Shown here: piece by piece, positions 16,962 through 28,790 of the stretch
How positions within the stretch are numbered: position 1 is the first letter of the stretch
Layout: each line of letters begins with the position of its first letter
Assembly (NCBI GenBank): GCA_012927585.1
Contig: JABBOY010000022.1
Span: forward strand, 124,001 to 188,000
Direction of reading: 5' to 3'
Origin: Glaciimonas sp.
GTDB lineage: Bacteria > Pseudomonadota > Gammaproteobacteria > Burkholderiales > Burkholderiaceae_D
DNA: 64,000 bases
Program-made: the position numbers and the translations under genes
The notes under the pieces: generated by a model
What the model saw: only the letters and a program-made list of their open reading frames with translations
Told to the model about the DNA's origin: nothing
Database searches by the model: none

Positions 16962-18209
16962 ATGACCGAAACCAATCTACACGCCCAACTTGCCGCCTGG
17001 ATCGACGCCCATTTCGACGAGGAAGTGGCGTTCCTGCAAGACATGATCCGGGTTCCGACCGATACGCCGCCGGGCAACAATGCGCCGCATGCCGAGATGG
17101 TGGCCGGCAAGCTCGCCACGCTTGGCTGGCATGCCGAAAAGTACCCGGTGCCCGAGAAACTGGTCAAGGATTACGGTCTGACCAGCATCACCAATCTGAT
17201 TGTTCGACGCCAATATGCGCAGCCGGGGCAGACGATTGCCTTGAATGCCCACGGCGATGTGGTGCCGCCGGGCGAAGGCTGGAGCAAGCCGCCCTACGGC
17301 GGGGTGATCGAGGATGGCCGCATTTACGGCCGCGCGGCGGCGGTATCCAAATCCGATTTTGCCACTTACGTGTTCGCTGCGCGCGCGCTGGAAGCACTGA
17401 GCGTCGCGCTGCATGTTGTGCTGAAAGGTGTGCTGGAATTGCATTTCACTTACGACGAAGAATTCGGCGGATTGCTCGGGCCGGGCTGGTTGCTGGAGCA
17501 TCAACTGACCAAGCCGGATTACGTGATCGCGGCCGGATTCAGCTACCAGATCGTGACCGCGCACAATGCTTGCCTGCAACTGGAAATCACCGTCCACGGC
17601 AAAGCCAGTCACGGCGCGATGCCGGAAACCGGCCATGACGCGCTGCAAGCCGCAACCGCCATTCTGCAAGCGATTTATGCGCAGTTGCCGGCGTTGCAAA
17701 ACATCCGCTCGGCCATTCCCGGCATCACGCATCCGACCATGCTGGTGGGTCAGATCGAAGGCGGCAGCAACACCAATGTGGTGCCCGGAAAAGTCGTTCT
17801 GAAAATGGACCGCCGCATGATTCCTGAAGAGAATCCGGCACAAGTGGAAGCGGCATTGCGCGCCTCGATCGAGAACGCGGTCGTCGGTTTGCCGGGCATC
17901 CGGGTTGAGATTCGGCGTTTGCTGCTGTCGCAAGCGCTGCGCCCTTTGCCCGGCCAGGAAAAGCTGGTCGACAGCTTGCGCAAGAATGCACAAGAAGTGC
18001 TGGGTGAGAATATCCCCGCAGTCGGCGTGCCGCTGTATGCGGATGCGCGCCTGTATGGCGAACACGGAATCCCAGTGGTTCTATACGGTGCCGGGCCGCG
18101 CACGGTGCCTGAATCCAACGCCAAGCAAGCCGATGAAAATTTGCTGTTGGAAGACTTGCGCAGCGCTACCAAAGTGGTGGCGCTGACCTTGCTGGATTTT
18201 TTATATTAA
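16962..18209 (+). CDS. M20-family peptidase-like protein with altered metal ligands
   Basis: A 415-residue protein with M20 architecture: catalytic domain, inserted dimerisation domain (HGKASHGAMPETGHDAL near residue 213) and return to the catalytic domain. The first metal motif NAHGDVVPPGEGW (near residue 92) and the glutamate pair TYDEEFGG (near residue 165) are intact. The usual bridging aspartate (GRGAADMKG-type) reads GRAAAVSKSD, and the C-terminal metal histidine position reads PESNAKQADENL. I recall a similar AVSKSD motif in other Burkholderiales members, so this may be a subfamily trait. Substrate unknown; the puuD neighbour hints at nitrogen-compound breakdown, but REPIN-like elements separate the genes. 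Confidence 0.8.
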   Translation: MTETNLHAQLAAWIDAHFDEEVAFLQDMIRVPTDTPPGNNAPHAEMVAGKLATLGWHAEKYPVPEKLVKDYGLTSITNLIVRRQYAQPGQTIALNAHGDVVPPGEGWSKPPYGGVIEDGRIYGRAAAVSKSDFATYVFAARALEALSVALHVVLKGVLELHFTYDEEFGGLLGPGWLLEHQLTKPDYVIAAGFSYQIVTAHNACLQLEITVHGKASHGAMPETGHDALQAATAILQAIYAQLPALQNIRSAIPGITHPTMLVGQIEGGSNTNVVPGKVVLKMDRRMIPEENPAQVEAALRASIENAVVGLPGIRVEIRRLLLSQALRPLPGQEKLVDSLRKNAQEVLGENIPAVGVPLYADARLYGEHGIPVVLYGAGPRTVPESNAKQADENLLLEDLRSATKVVALTLLDFLY

Positions 18210-18287
18210 GGGGTATTTTTAAAATAGTACTAATTACATGCGTGAAGTATGGTATTTGCGACGATACTCCATCAATACAATTTTCTT

Positions 18288-18358
18288 GTAGGTGCGAATT
18301 TATTCGCATTAATTAATGCACATGAAATAGTGCGGTGTGCGAATAAATTCGCACCTAC
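18288..18358. repeat. REPIN-like palindrome (GTAG-headed inverted REP pair), type 2
   Basis: A perfect 21-base inverted repeat: GTAGGTGCGAATTTATTCGC(A) at 18288-18308 and its complement at 18338-18358, separated by 29 bases. Each arm itself contains the palindrome TGCGAATTTATTCGCA behind a GTAG head, as expected of REPs. It is unrelated in sequence to the element at 16881. Confidence 0.78.
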
Positions 18359-18440
18359 GGGTTGCAAAAACGGCGTGGGTTTCACCCCCTACGAAGCCCT
18401 TTAAAATAGTGACTCTATTTTTGTCTCAAAATCCTTTCCC

Positions 18441-19376
18441 TTGAAATCTTCCCTACCGATCCGCGACGGCGTCGCTCCTAGTTACCTTTGGTTGCATCCC
18501 GGAGTGTGGCCGCACATGCTGGCTTTTTTGACCGAGCACTTCCCGGACGTTGCTCCCGCTATCTGGCTGGCGCGCATGGCGCGCGATGAAGTGGTGGATG
18601 AGGCCGGCGTGTGCTTGCGGCCTGACAGCCCTTACCGCCCGGACATCCGTATTTTTTACTACCGCGAAATCGAGGGCGAGACGCCGATTCCGTTAGAAGA
18701 GCGCGTGATCTATCAGGACGACCATATTCTGGTGGCCGACAAGCCGCATTTTCTGCCGGTGATACCGAGCGGGCGTTTTTTACATGAAACTTTGCTGGTG
18801 CGCCTGAAAAAAAAGCTGCAGTTGCCGGACTTGACGCCGATCCATCGGATCGACCGCGAAACCGCCGGGGTGATCATTTTTTCGCACAATATTGCCAGCC
18901 GCGGAGCCTATCAATCGCTGTTTCAAAAGCGCGCAGTGCATAAGGTGTACGAAGCGCTGGCGCCGACTTTGCCCGGCCGTGCTTTCCCATTTACCTATCG
19001 CAGCCGCATGGTCGAGGGCACGCCGTTCTTCCGCATGCAGGAAGCGGCAGGCGAGCCCAATTCCGAAACGCATATCGATCTGATTGAACAGCGCGGCGCA
19101 CTTTCGATGTACCAGTTGCAACCGGTCACCGGCCGCAAGCACCAGTTGCGCGTGCATCTGGCCGCGCTGGGCATGCCGATTGTCAACGATGCTTTTTACC
19201 CTGATTTACAGTCTTTTAAGGCGGACGACATGTCGCAGCCGTTGCAGCTGCTGGCACGCGCGATTGCTTTCGATGATCCGATCAGCGGTGCCAGACGGTA
19301 TTTCGAAAGCACCCGCAAGCTAGCATCAAGCGCCCTCTTTGATCGTAATGTATTAGGTGAGTATAGTAATAAATAG
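18441..19376 (+). CDS. RluA-family pseudouridine synthase
   Basis: A 311-residue pseudouridine synthase. The catalytic aspartate lies in PIHRIDRETAGVIIFSHN near residue 140, and the later blocks KVYEALAPTLPG and TGRKHQLRVHLAALGMPIVND are typical of the RluA/TruC/RluC branch. No S4 domain is present; the first 80 residues match the N-terminus common in proteobacterial tRNA-type RluA relatives (LPIRDGVAPSYLWLHPG). The start is TTG (18441); the first ATG in frame would remove this conserved part, so TTG is likely real. Whether tRNA or rRNA is the substrate cannot be told. Confidence 0.88.
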   Translation: MKSSLPIRDGVAPSYLWLHPGVWPHMLAFLTEHFPDVAPAIWLARMARDEVVDEAGVCLRPDSPYRPDIRIFYYREIEGETPIPLEERVIYQDDHILVADKPHFLPVIPSGRFLHETLLVRLKKKLQLPDLTPIHRIDRETAGVIIFSHNIASRGAYQSLFQKRAVHKVYEALAPTLPGRAFPFTYRSRMVEGTPFFRMQEAAGEPNSETHIDLIEQRGALSMYQLQPVTGRKHQLRVHLAALGMPIVNDAFYPDLQSFKADDMSQPLQLLARAIAFDDPISGARRYFESTRKLASSALFDRNVLGEYSNK

Positions 19377-19609
19377 GCATATCTCCGCATTGTATTGGTA
19401 CATTTCTTAAAATACTCCACCATTAATTTAGCGTATTCAGGATCTGTCGCGCGATCGATGCCAGAATGTGGACAGTTGTTGATATTTGTCGTGTCTGATC
19501 TGGTTTTGGCGACCGCACGTGGCTAAAAAACCCCCTATACTAATATTAAATTAACTTATTTAGTTATTCCACTAACGTCGTTATATCGACCGATACTTGA
19601 TATTTTTTT
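19377..19609. other. AT-rich noncoding gap before the KaiC-like operon
   Basis: No gene visible. The last 90 bp are AT-rich with TATACT-like elements and probably hold the promoter of the following operon. Confidence 0.35.
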
Positions 19610-20032
19610 ATGGAAATCAGCGACTTGCTGCGGCACCGGATAATTAAAAGTCGCATGGCGCAGCACACTGAAAAGGCTGAGGAGGTCGCGATTGACTTAT
19701 GGGCGCAGATGGCGGTGCAAATCATTTCGATCGTCGGTGAAGGTGGTTTCAATTCCCTGTACGCCAGAAGCGTATTCCTTACCCAGTCCGCCTTTCCCTG
19801 GCTCGCGGTCGGCGCAGTGTCGGCACAAACCGATCGCCAGTTCCTGGAACTAAAAACAAGTCTTGAGGGACAAACATCGGCAGAAGCCAGCGCAGCAAAC
19901 TGTCTGTTGCTGATCACTTTCACCGACATCCTGGCTACGTTAATTGGCGAGCAGTTGACCACCAATATTTTACGTTCGGCTTGGGATATTGATGCTGCAG
20001 ACAGTGCCGGCGAGGAGTTGAGGGATGTATAA
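19610..20032 (+). CDS. Hypothetical 140-residue protein encoded with a KaiC-like ATPase
   Basis: I recognise no family. The protein is soluble and mostly helical, with a conserved-looking middle IVGEGGFNSLYARSVFLTQ and ALEx-type helix EASAANCLLLITFTDILATLIGEQLTTNIL near the C-terminus. Its last eight bases overlap the start of the KaiC-like gene, so translation is coupled and a direct partner role is plausible. The start MEISDLL has no strong ribosome site. Confidence 0.7.
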   Translation: MEISDLLRHRIIKSRMAQHTEKAEEVAIDLWAQMAVQIISIVGEGGFNSLYARSVFLTQSAFPWLAVGAVSAQTDRQFLELKTSLEGQTSAEASAANCLLLITFTDILATLIGEQLTTNILRSAWDIDAADSAGEELRDV

Positions 20033-21485
20033 AAAGGTAACTATCCGCCGCCTGAAAACAGGCGTACCAGGTCTGGACAACCTGTTGGGCGGAGGTCTGC
20101 CGGAATTCTCGTTTAACTTGATTGCGGGTACGCCGGGGAGCGGAAAAACGACGCTCGCACACCAAATCATGTTCTCGCTGGCAAGCCCGAAAAATCGGGC
20201 GCTGTTCTTCACGGTATTAGGCGAACCCGTTTTGAAGATGCTGCGTTATCAACAGCAGTTTCCGTTTTTTGACATCAAGAAAGTCAACCAATCGGTGCGC
20301 TACGTCAACCTGTCGGCAGACCTGCTGGAAGGGAATTTTGCGCGTGTATTGTCGCGCATTGCCGAAGAAGTGAAAGACTATGCTCCCAGCCTGATATTTG
20401 TCGATTCGTTCCGGTCCGTCGTGCAATCAGCGAAACGGGAGGATCAGGGCGCGTCCGAACTGCAACAGTTCGTGCAACAACTGGGCATGCAACTGACGAG
20501 TTGGCAAGCGACCACATTTTTAATCGGCGAATATGGAATGCCGGAATCAGAGTCAAGCCCGGTCTTTACCGTGGCCGACGGCATTCTGTGGCTTTCGCAA
20601 AATTTGCACTGCAATTCAATGGTGCGCAAGATGCAAGTGGTCAAAATGCGCGGTCAAGCGCAAGCGCCCGGTTTGCATACGTTCCGTATTAGCGATACGG
20701 GGATTCAGGTTTTCCCGCGCGCGATTATCCAGCAGGGCACAGCGATGGGGTCTGCAGTCAAGTCATCCACTGGAGAACAACGCGTTTCGATGGGAATATC
20801 AGGCCTGGATAAGATGCTGGGCGGCGGTTTGCCAGTAGGATATTCGTTACTCGTGGTGGGGCCTTCCGGCTCTGGAAAAACCATATTGGCGACCGAATTT
20901 CTGGCCGAAGGGGTGCGCCGGGGCGAACCCGGTGTAATTGCAGCATTCGAGAAGAGCCCCAGCCAACTGCTGAACAATAAGCTCAACGCGCTGGTCAAGG
21001 CGGGACAAGTTGGCGTAATCGACACGCATTCTCTGGATTTATCCATTGATGAAACCTTGTACGATCTGATCGAAATGATGCATCGCATGCAAGCAAAGCG
21101 CATCGTGATTGACTCCTTGTCGGGGTTTGAGCTGGCACTGGCGCCGGAATTTAGCGAGGATTTTCGCGGATCGCTATACCGGATGATTGCCGAACTGACA
21201 GGCATGGGAGTGACCGTATTAATGATTGCAGAACTGGAAGACCGCTACACCGATTTGCGCTTTAGTCCCTATGGCAGCGCCTTTCTGGCCGACGCCATCA
21301 TCGTGCAGCGGTATATCGAAATCGTGGGCCAATTCAAACGCGTCCTGTCGGTGGTCAAAGTTCGTGGCAGTGAGCACAGTAAGGACATCCGATTGTTTGA
21401 CATTACCGACGATGGCATCATTATTGGCGATACGTTATCCGAGTACGCCGGAATCATGACAGGCCGGCCGATGGTCAGCCCGTAG
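20025..21485 (+). CDS. Double-domain KaiC-like RecA-fold ATPase
   Basis: A 486-residue protein with two KaiC-type domains. Walker A motifs are GTPGSGKTT (residues 35-43) and GPSGSGKT (279-286); Walker B aspartates lie in SLIFVDSFRSV and RIVIDSLSGFE. In cyanobacterial KaiC each domain has a catalytic Glu-Glu pair after the first strand; here the matching positions read VLGEP and AFEKSP, so the pair is degenerate in both. I see no counterpart of the KaiC Ser431/Thr432 sites. There is no kaiA or kaiB, so a circadian clock is not implied. The overlap with the 140-residue gene and the GGDEF-EAL gene 35 bp downstream suggest a signalling module. Confidence 0.85.
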   Translation: MYKKVTIRRLKTGVPGLDNLLGGGLPEFSFNLIAGTPGSGKTTLAHQIMFSLASPKNRALFFTVLGEPVLKMLRYQQQFPFFDIKKVNQSVRYVNLSADLLEGNFARVLSRIAEEVKDYAPSLIFVDSFRSVVQSAKREDQGASELQQFVQQLGMQLTSWQATTFLIGEYGMPESESSPVFTVADGILWLSQNLHCNSMVRKMQVVKMRGQAQAPGLHTFRISDTGIQVFPRAIIQQGTAMGSAVKSSTGEQRVSMGISGLDKMLGGGLPVGYSLLVVGPSGSGKTILATEFLAEGVRRGEPGVIAAFEKSPSQLLNNKLNALVKAGQVGVIDTHSLDLSIDETLYDLIEMMHRMQAKRIVIDSLSGFELALAPEFSEDFRGSLYRMIAELTGMGVTVLMIAELEDRYTDLRFSPYGSAFLADAIIVQRYIEIVGQFKRVLSVVKVRGSEHSKDIRLFDITDDGIIIGDTLSEYAGIMTGRPMVSP

Positions 21486-21520
21486 CCAAACAGACTTGTA
21501 AATTGTAAGGGAGGGAGGCA

Positions 21521-23200
21521 ATGAGAAAAAAACACCCTAGTGACGTTTTGAGTACCGATGACGCAGGTCAACCGGATGTCTTGAGCCAACACAAAGACAG
21601 GTTGTCAACCGTCTTGAAAAAAAATATCACGCGCAGGAAAGACGTTGTCATTAAGGATGCAGCGGCGGTTTTAAAGCGCGAAAAATCGGCCATTGTCCGA
21701 GAGCGTGCCACGCATTTTGGCGAAGGGAAAGCCATCACGCGCGGGCAGGAGATTAGTGCGACAGAGACGATACAGATGACGTCCGACGAGCGCATGGTCA
21801 TGCTGCAGCAAGCGAATGCACATCTGGTCATCGCTATTATCGAAGCACACAAACTGGCTGAACAAATTGAGATAGCTAAAACGCAGCTGGATCATTTGGC
21901 CCATCACGATGCTCTTACCGATTTGCCGAATCGCATGCTACTGCAAGATCGGCTGAAACAGGCCATTGAATTGGCCCATCGTCAGGGCAAGCAACTTGCG
22001 GTGATGTTTCTGGATCTGGACCGATTTAAACATATCAACGACTCGCTGGGGCATGCCGTTGGCGACCAACTGCTGCAGGGAGTGGCACAACGCTTAATCG
22101 GTTGCTTGCGTCACTCGGACACCGTGAGCCGCCAGGGTGGCGATGAATTCGTGTTGCTGCTTTCCAATATCGAGCATGCTGAAGACGCTGCGCTGTCTGC
22201 CCAAAAACTGCTGGCGGCGATTGCGCTGCCATACAGCATCGACCGCCACGATCTCCATATCAGCGCCAGCATTGGCATCAGCATCTACCCCGACGATGGA
22301 CAAAATGCGGAAGCCCTGATCAAGAATGCGGACATCGCGATGTACCATGCCAAGCAAAACGGGCGCAATAATTACAAATTCTTCGAGCCCGACATGAATG
22401 CCCGGGCGGTTCAGCGCCAATCGATCGAAATCGGTCTGCGCCACGCTTTGGCCCGAAAAGAATTTGTGTTGCACTACCAGCCGAAAATAAATCTTCATAG
22501 CGGCAGAATAGTCGGGGTCGAGGCGCTCATCCGCTGGCAGCATCCGAAACGTGGGCTGCTGCTGCCAGCGCAGTTCGTGCCGATTGCCGAAGACTGTGGA
22601 CTGATGCTGCCGATTGGCCGCTGGGTGCTGCGCGAAGCCTGTCTTCAGGCTCGCGCCTGGCAGCAGGCTGGTCTGGCGCCGATCACCGTTGCAGTCAACA
22701 TCTCCGCGCTTGAGTTCCGCGCCAAGGATTTTCTCGAAAATGTACGCACGACGCTTGAGGATACGGGGCTGGAGCCGCGTTTTCTGGAACTGGAACTGAC
22801 CGAAAACGTCCTCATGCGAGATGTCGAGACTACCGATTCCGTTTTAAATACGCTCGCAGACCTGGGTGTAAAGCTTGCGATTGATGACTTCGGCACCGGC
22901 TATTTCAGCCTCAGTTATCTACGGCGATTCCCGATCAATACCCTGAAGATCGACCAGTCGTTCGTGAACCAGATAAGCAACAACCCGGATGATGCCACCG
23001 TCGTCAGTGCCTTGATCGGCATGGGTAAAAGCCTCAAGCAACGCGTCCTTGCCGAGGGCGTGGAAACACCAGAGCAGCATGCATTTCTAATGGCCCAGCA
23101 TTGCGACGAGGGTCAGGGCCACTATTTCAGTCGGCCGGCGGTGCCAACTGCGCTCGCCACCTTACTGCAGACCGGCGTATCATTTGCCCGTCCCAATTGA
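21521..23200 (+). CDS. GGDEF-EAL protein (diguanylate cyclase/phosphodiesterase)
   Basis: A 559-residue cytosolic protein. Residues 1-125 are basic then coiled-coil-like ([22 protein letters not shown]...); the GGDEF domain follows with intact GGDEF at 206-210 and an intact inhibitory site RHSD at 197-200. The EAL domain has EAL at 334-336, ELTEN, DDFGTGY, LKID and AEGVET, all catalytic positions present. Both synthesis and breakdown of cyclic di-GMP are therefore possible. No transmembrane or PAS sensor is present, so the input may come from the upstream KaiC-like protein. Confidence 0.93.
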   Translation: MRKKHPSDVLSTDDAGQPDVLSQHKDRLSTVLKKNITRRKDVVIKDAAAVLKREKSAIVRERATHFGEGKAITRGQEISATETIQMTSDERMVMLQQANAHLVIAIIEAHKLAEQIEIAKTQLDHLAHHDALTDLPNRMLLQDRLKQAIELAHRQGKQLAVMFLDLDRFKHINDSLGHAVGDQLLQGVAQRLIGCLRHSDTVSRQGGDEFVLLLSNIEHAEDAALSAQKLLAAIALPYSIDRHDLHISASIGISIYPDDGQNAEALIKNADIAMYHAKQNGRNNYKFFEPDMNARAVQRQSIEIGLRHALARKEFVLHYQPKINLHSGRIVGVEALIRWQHPKRGLLLPAQFVPIAEDCGLMLPIGRWVLREACLQARAWQQAGLAPITVAVNISALEFRAKDFLENVRTTLEDTGLEPRFLELELTENVLMRDVETTDSVLNTLADLGVKLAIDDFGTGYFSLSYLRRFPINTLKIDQSFVNQISNNPDDATVVSALIGMGKSLKQRVLAEGVETPEQHAFLMAQHCDEGQGHYFSRPAVPTALATLLQTGVSFARPN

Positions 23201-23231
23201 TCGCTCATCATCTGCCGACTGGAGATATCGC

Positions 23232-24572
23232 ATGCGCCATCCTTTCACTTTGCGCCCGATTGTTCGCCTCGCCTTGGCCTACCTGTTAACGCTGAATCTT
23301 GTTGCCTGTGGCGAAGTGGCAACATTGCCGGATCAGGCAGATTTCGGCCCCCATCCGACATTGCCGCCGCCGAATCCCACTCTCATACCTACCGTCAATA
23401 TAGCCCCGGCCAAAGGTTGGCCGGCAGGGGCGACGCCGACGCCTGCCGCTGGTTTGGCGGTGAGCGCCTTTGCGACCGGTCTCGACCACCCGCGCTGGCT
23501 GTATGTGCTCCCCAACGGCGATGTATTGGTGGCCGAAACCAATGCTCCGCCCAAGCCAGAAGATGGCAAAGGCATTAAAAACTGGGTCATGAAGCGGGTC
23601 ATGAAGCGCGCCGGGGCCGGCGTATCGAGCGCGGACCGCATCACCTTGTTGCGCGATACCAATGGCGACGGCGTAGCAAAAACGCGCACGGTCTTCCTGC
23701 AGGGCTTGCATTCTCCGTTCGGCATGATGTTGGTCGGCAGCGACCTGTATGTCGCCAATTCCGATGGCTTGGTGCGCTTTCCCTATCGAAGCGGGGCGAC
23801 CCGGATCACCGAGCCGGGTGTCAAAGTGGTTGATTTGCCGGCCGGCCCGATCAACCATCACTGGACCAAAAATGTGATTGCCAACCGCGCCGGTTCGCGT
23901 CTGTATGTAACGGTCGGCTCGAATAGCAATGTTGGCGAAAACGGGGTGGCAAACGAAGTCAACCGCGCCGCCATCTGGGAAATCGATCCGGCAACTGGCA
24001 GTGCGCGCATTTTTGCGTCGGGCTTGCGCAATCCGAATGGCCTTGCCTGGCAACCGCACAGCGGTGCACTCTGGACTACCGTCAACGAACGCGATGAAAT
24101 CGGCAGCGACCTGGTGCCCGACTATATGACATCCGTGAAAGACGGTGCTTTCTACGGCTGGCCTTATAGCTATTACGGCCAGCATGCCGATACCAGAGTG
24201 AAGCCGCCGCGGCCTGACCTGGTGGCAAAAGCGATTGCGCCGGATTATGCGCTGGGTGCGCATACCGCTTCACTCGGGCTTGCCTTCTATGAGGGTAATT
24301 TATTGCCGAAGCACTTTAACGGCGGTGCATTCATCGGACAGCATGGCTCCTGGAACCGGAACCCTCGCAGCGGTTACAAAGTGATTTTTGTGCCGTTCGT
24401 CGATGGAGTCCCAGCCGGCAAACCTGAGAATGTGCTGACCGGATTTGTCAATGCGCAAGGTGATGCGCTGGGCCGTCCGGTTGGCGTGGTAGTCGACCGA
24501 ACGGGCGCACTACTGGTGGCCGATGACGTCGGCAACGTCGTATGGCGAGTAACTCCGGCTATAACGAAATAA
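23232..24572 (+). CDS. Sorbosone-dehydrogenase-like PQQ/beta-propeller lipoprotein
   Basis: About 446 residues. The start ATG 23232 ([13 protein letters not shown]) is preferred because GGAG precedes it; the track start is 48 bp upstream inside the previous gene. A lipoprotein signal ends at LNLVACGE, so it is anchored in an outer or inner membrane facing the periplasm. The rest is a six-bladed propeller of the L-sorbosone dehydrogenase family: [59 protein letters not shown] and [20 protein letters not shown]. Such proteins use PQQ or act on unknown sugars; substrate not known. It starts 31 bp after the GGDEF-EAL stop and may be in the same operon. Confidence 0.87.
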   Translation: MRHPFTLRPIVRLALAYLLTLNLVACGEVATLPDQADFGPHPTLPPPNPTLIPTVNIAPAKGWPAGATPTPAAGLAVSAFATGLDHPRWLYVLPNGDVLVAETNAPPKPEDGKGIKNWVMKRVMKRAGAGVSSADRITLLRDTNGDGVAKTRTVFLQGLHSPFGMMLVGSDLYVANSDGLVRFPYRSGATRITEPGVKVVDLPAGPINHHWTKNVIANRAGSRLYVTVGSNSNVGENGVANEVNRAAIWEIDPATGSARIFASGLRNPNGLAWQPHSGALWTTVNERDEIGSDLVPDYMTSVKDGAFYGWPYSYYGQHADTRVKPPRPDLVAKAIAPDYALGAHTASLGLAFYEGNLLPKHFNGGAFIGQHGSWNRNPRSGYKVIFVPFVDGVPAGKPENVLTGFVNAQGDALGRPVGVVVDRTGALLVADDVGNVVWRVTPAITK

Positions 24573-24645
24573 GGTTCTGATAAGCATCCTGAAAACTGCG
24601 GCAAAACGCTACCGGCAACAGTCAATTCCGCTTTATTAATGAGAA

Positions 24646-24789
24646 TCACATGCCGGGTGTGCAGGTGGTGCCATAAGCGCCACCTTCGATCAACAACACT
24701 CGCTTGCTGTGAATTTTAGCCGCGTGATAGGCGGTCATGCCGGCGCTGCCGGCACCAATGACAGCCACATCCACCTTGAGGATTTTCAT
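24646..24789 (-). pseudogene. Truncated N-terminus of a dihydrolipoamide-dehydrogenase-type flavoprotein
   Basis: A 47-residue ORF reads [20 protein letters not shown]..., then [13 protein letters not shown], and stops after TPGM. This is the FAD-binding dinucleotide fold and the start of the redox-active segment (normally GTTCxxxGCMPSK) of a pyridine nucleotide-disulfide oxidoreductase of the LpdA/mercuric reductase type. The second redox cysteine and about 400 residues are absent. A good AAGGAG ribosome site precedes ATG, so the relic is recent or still translated. It faces the sorbosone-dehydrogenase gene. Confidence 0.82.
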
Positions 24790-25109
24790 TTCTGGCTCCT
24801 TGATTCTGCGTGCATAATTTTTGACTTCCGCGTCTCCGTAACCATCTTGCGCGGAGTTCTGCGTGGTGATATTGCGGCCTGTCAATTGCTCCTTAACGGG
24901 TTACACTGACCGTATACCATCCGCAGACCATCGACATGCAACCAGCAAGCCGTTGTGGTCTAGTCGAAATTATCCGAATATAAGACGCTTGGCCGCTGCA
25001 GCCCGGGATGGTGTTTCTCTTATCACTCAGACGGTATTTCAGGGCAAAACTGAGACCGATTTCAAGGCACCATTTCAGGTAGTAATCAATCACCTCGAAG
25101 GAGCATGCG
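24790..25109. other. Noncoding gap between the flavoprotein relic and acnA
   Basis: No gene supported. It should contain the divergent promoters of the relic and of acnA; a GAAGGAG ribosome site is seen just before acnA. I found no clear regulator site. Confidence 0.4.
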
Positions 25110-27947
<2,838 letters not shown>

Positions 27948-28144
27948 CCGCGCGGCACACACGATGCCGGTCTGAATTCCCAGACCTTAGCAGACTGAAT
28001 AGTTGTAATTTATTAATTATTAACTAGAGTATATTTTTAATCGCAATAAATATATGCGGATATTGCCATGAAAATTGACATACCCCTTATTTTTTAAAAA
28101 GTTTTATAATCGTTCAGCCTGCTAGAAGAGACGCTCAAATGGAG
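27948..28144. other. Convergent AT-rich gap between acnA and the DUF1857 gene
   Basis: GGTCTG-N6-CAGACC at 27971-27988 forms a short hairpin after acnA without a T run. The rest is AT-rich with no ORF of note. Poly-T near 28090 may help termination. Confidence 0.35.
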
Positions 28145-28627
28145 TCAGGTGACTGGTTCTGCCAGTTCGTCTTGCGCGGCCAAACCCCGGATGATCTCGA
28201 TGGTATCGGTGTCTGCGGCAAAGTAGGCTGAACGGCGGTACTCGTTGTACATCTCATTGGCGGCATCGGTGGCGGCGTCAAAGCCGTCGTCGTATTCGAA
28301 GCGCACCGACAGGGCGCCCGGCTGTGTTTCCTCGATGTGCATGACCAGGCTGGAGGCGGCAATCTCGCCCTGCGCCGGTACCGCGTAGTGCACTTGATGC
28401 AAGGCATGAAAAGTGACGCAGTCGCGGATCACCAAGTCCCCGTAATGCAACTCGCGCAACACCGTGTTGTCGGTTGCCTCACCTAAATTACACTGCTCCA
28501 GATGCGGCATGAACAGCTTGGGCGCTTTTGCCCGCAATACCAGGCCTGACCATAGCTGCTGGCGCGTCAATGGTGTGATGGACGGATTTTGCGGGTCATT
28601 AATGTCAATGCTGTGGCTAAATTTCAT
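28145..28627 (-). CDS. DUF1857/AtaL-like SRPBCC protein
   Basis: About 160 residues from ATG 28627 (MKFSHSIDINDPQNPSITPLTRQQLW), which is the conserved N-terminus of the AtaL-like/DUF1857 family; the longer track ORF adds unconserved residues. The later blocks LWSGLVLRAKAPKLFMPHLEQC, ELHYGDLVIRDCVTF and VRFEYDDGF fit a START/SRPBCC hydrophobic-pocket fold. The ligand and role of this family in bacteria are unknown. It lies downstream of a chemoreceptor gene, 163 bp away, on the same strand. Confidence 0.75.
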   Translation of the reverse strand: MKFSHSIDINDPQNPSITPLTRQQLWSGLVLRAKAPKLFMPHLEQCNLGEATDNTVLRELHYGDLVIRDCVTFHALHQVHYAVPAQGEIAASSLVMHIEETQPGALSVRFEYDDGFDAATDAANEMYNEYRRSAYFAADTDTIEIIRGLAAQDELAEPVT

Positions 28628-28790
28628 GAGAGTTTCTGGTAAAAGTCGGCGAGCCGGTTTGGCCGCAATAGCAGAATGGTAAAGCAGTCCCGGCATTTCA
28701 GCTTGAAATGGAACAGTAAGCTGAATCTGATCAAGCAAACGCAGCTACTGTTTTCTGCAGCGGCTGCGCTTGAAACGGGGCAATTCTAAT

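Noticed and set aside
16977-18065. 362-codon minus-strand ORF
   Set aside because: Antisense shadow of the M20-family gene.
20025-21485. Circadian clock KaiC
   Set aside because: No kaiA/kaiB, degenerate catalytic glutamates and no visible phosphorylation sites; only the fold is KaiC-like.
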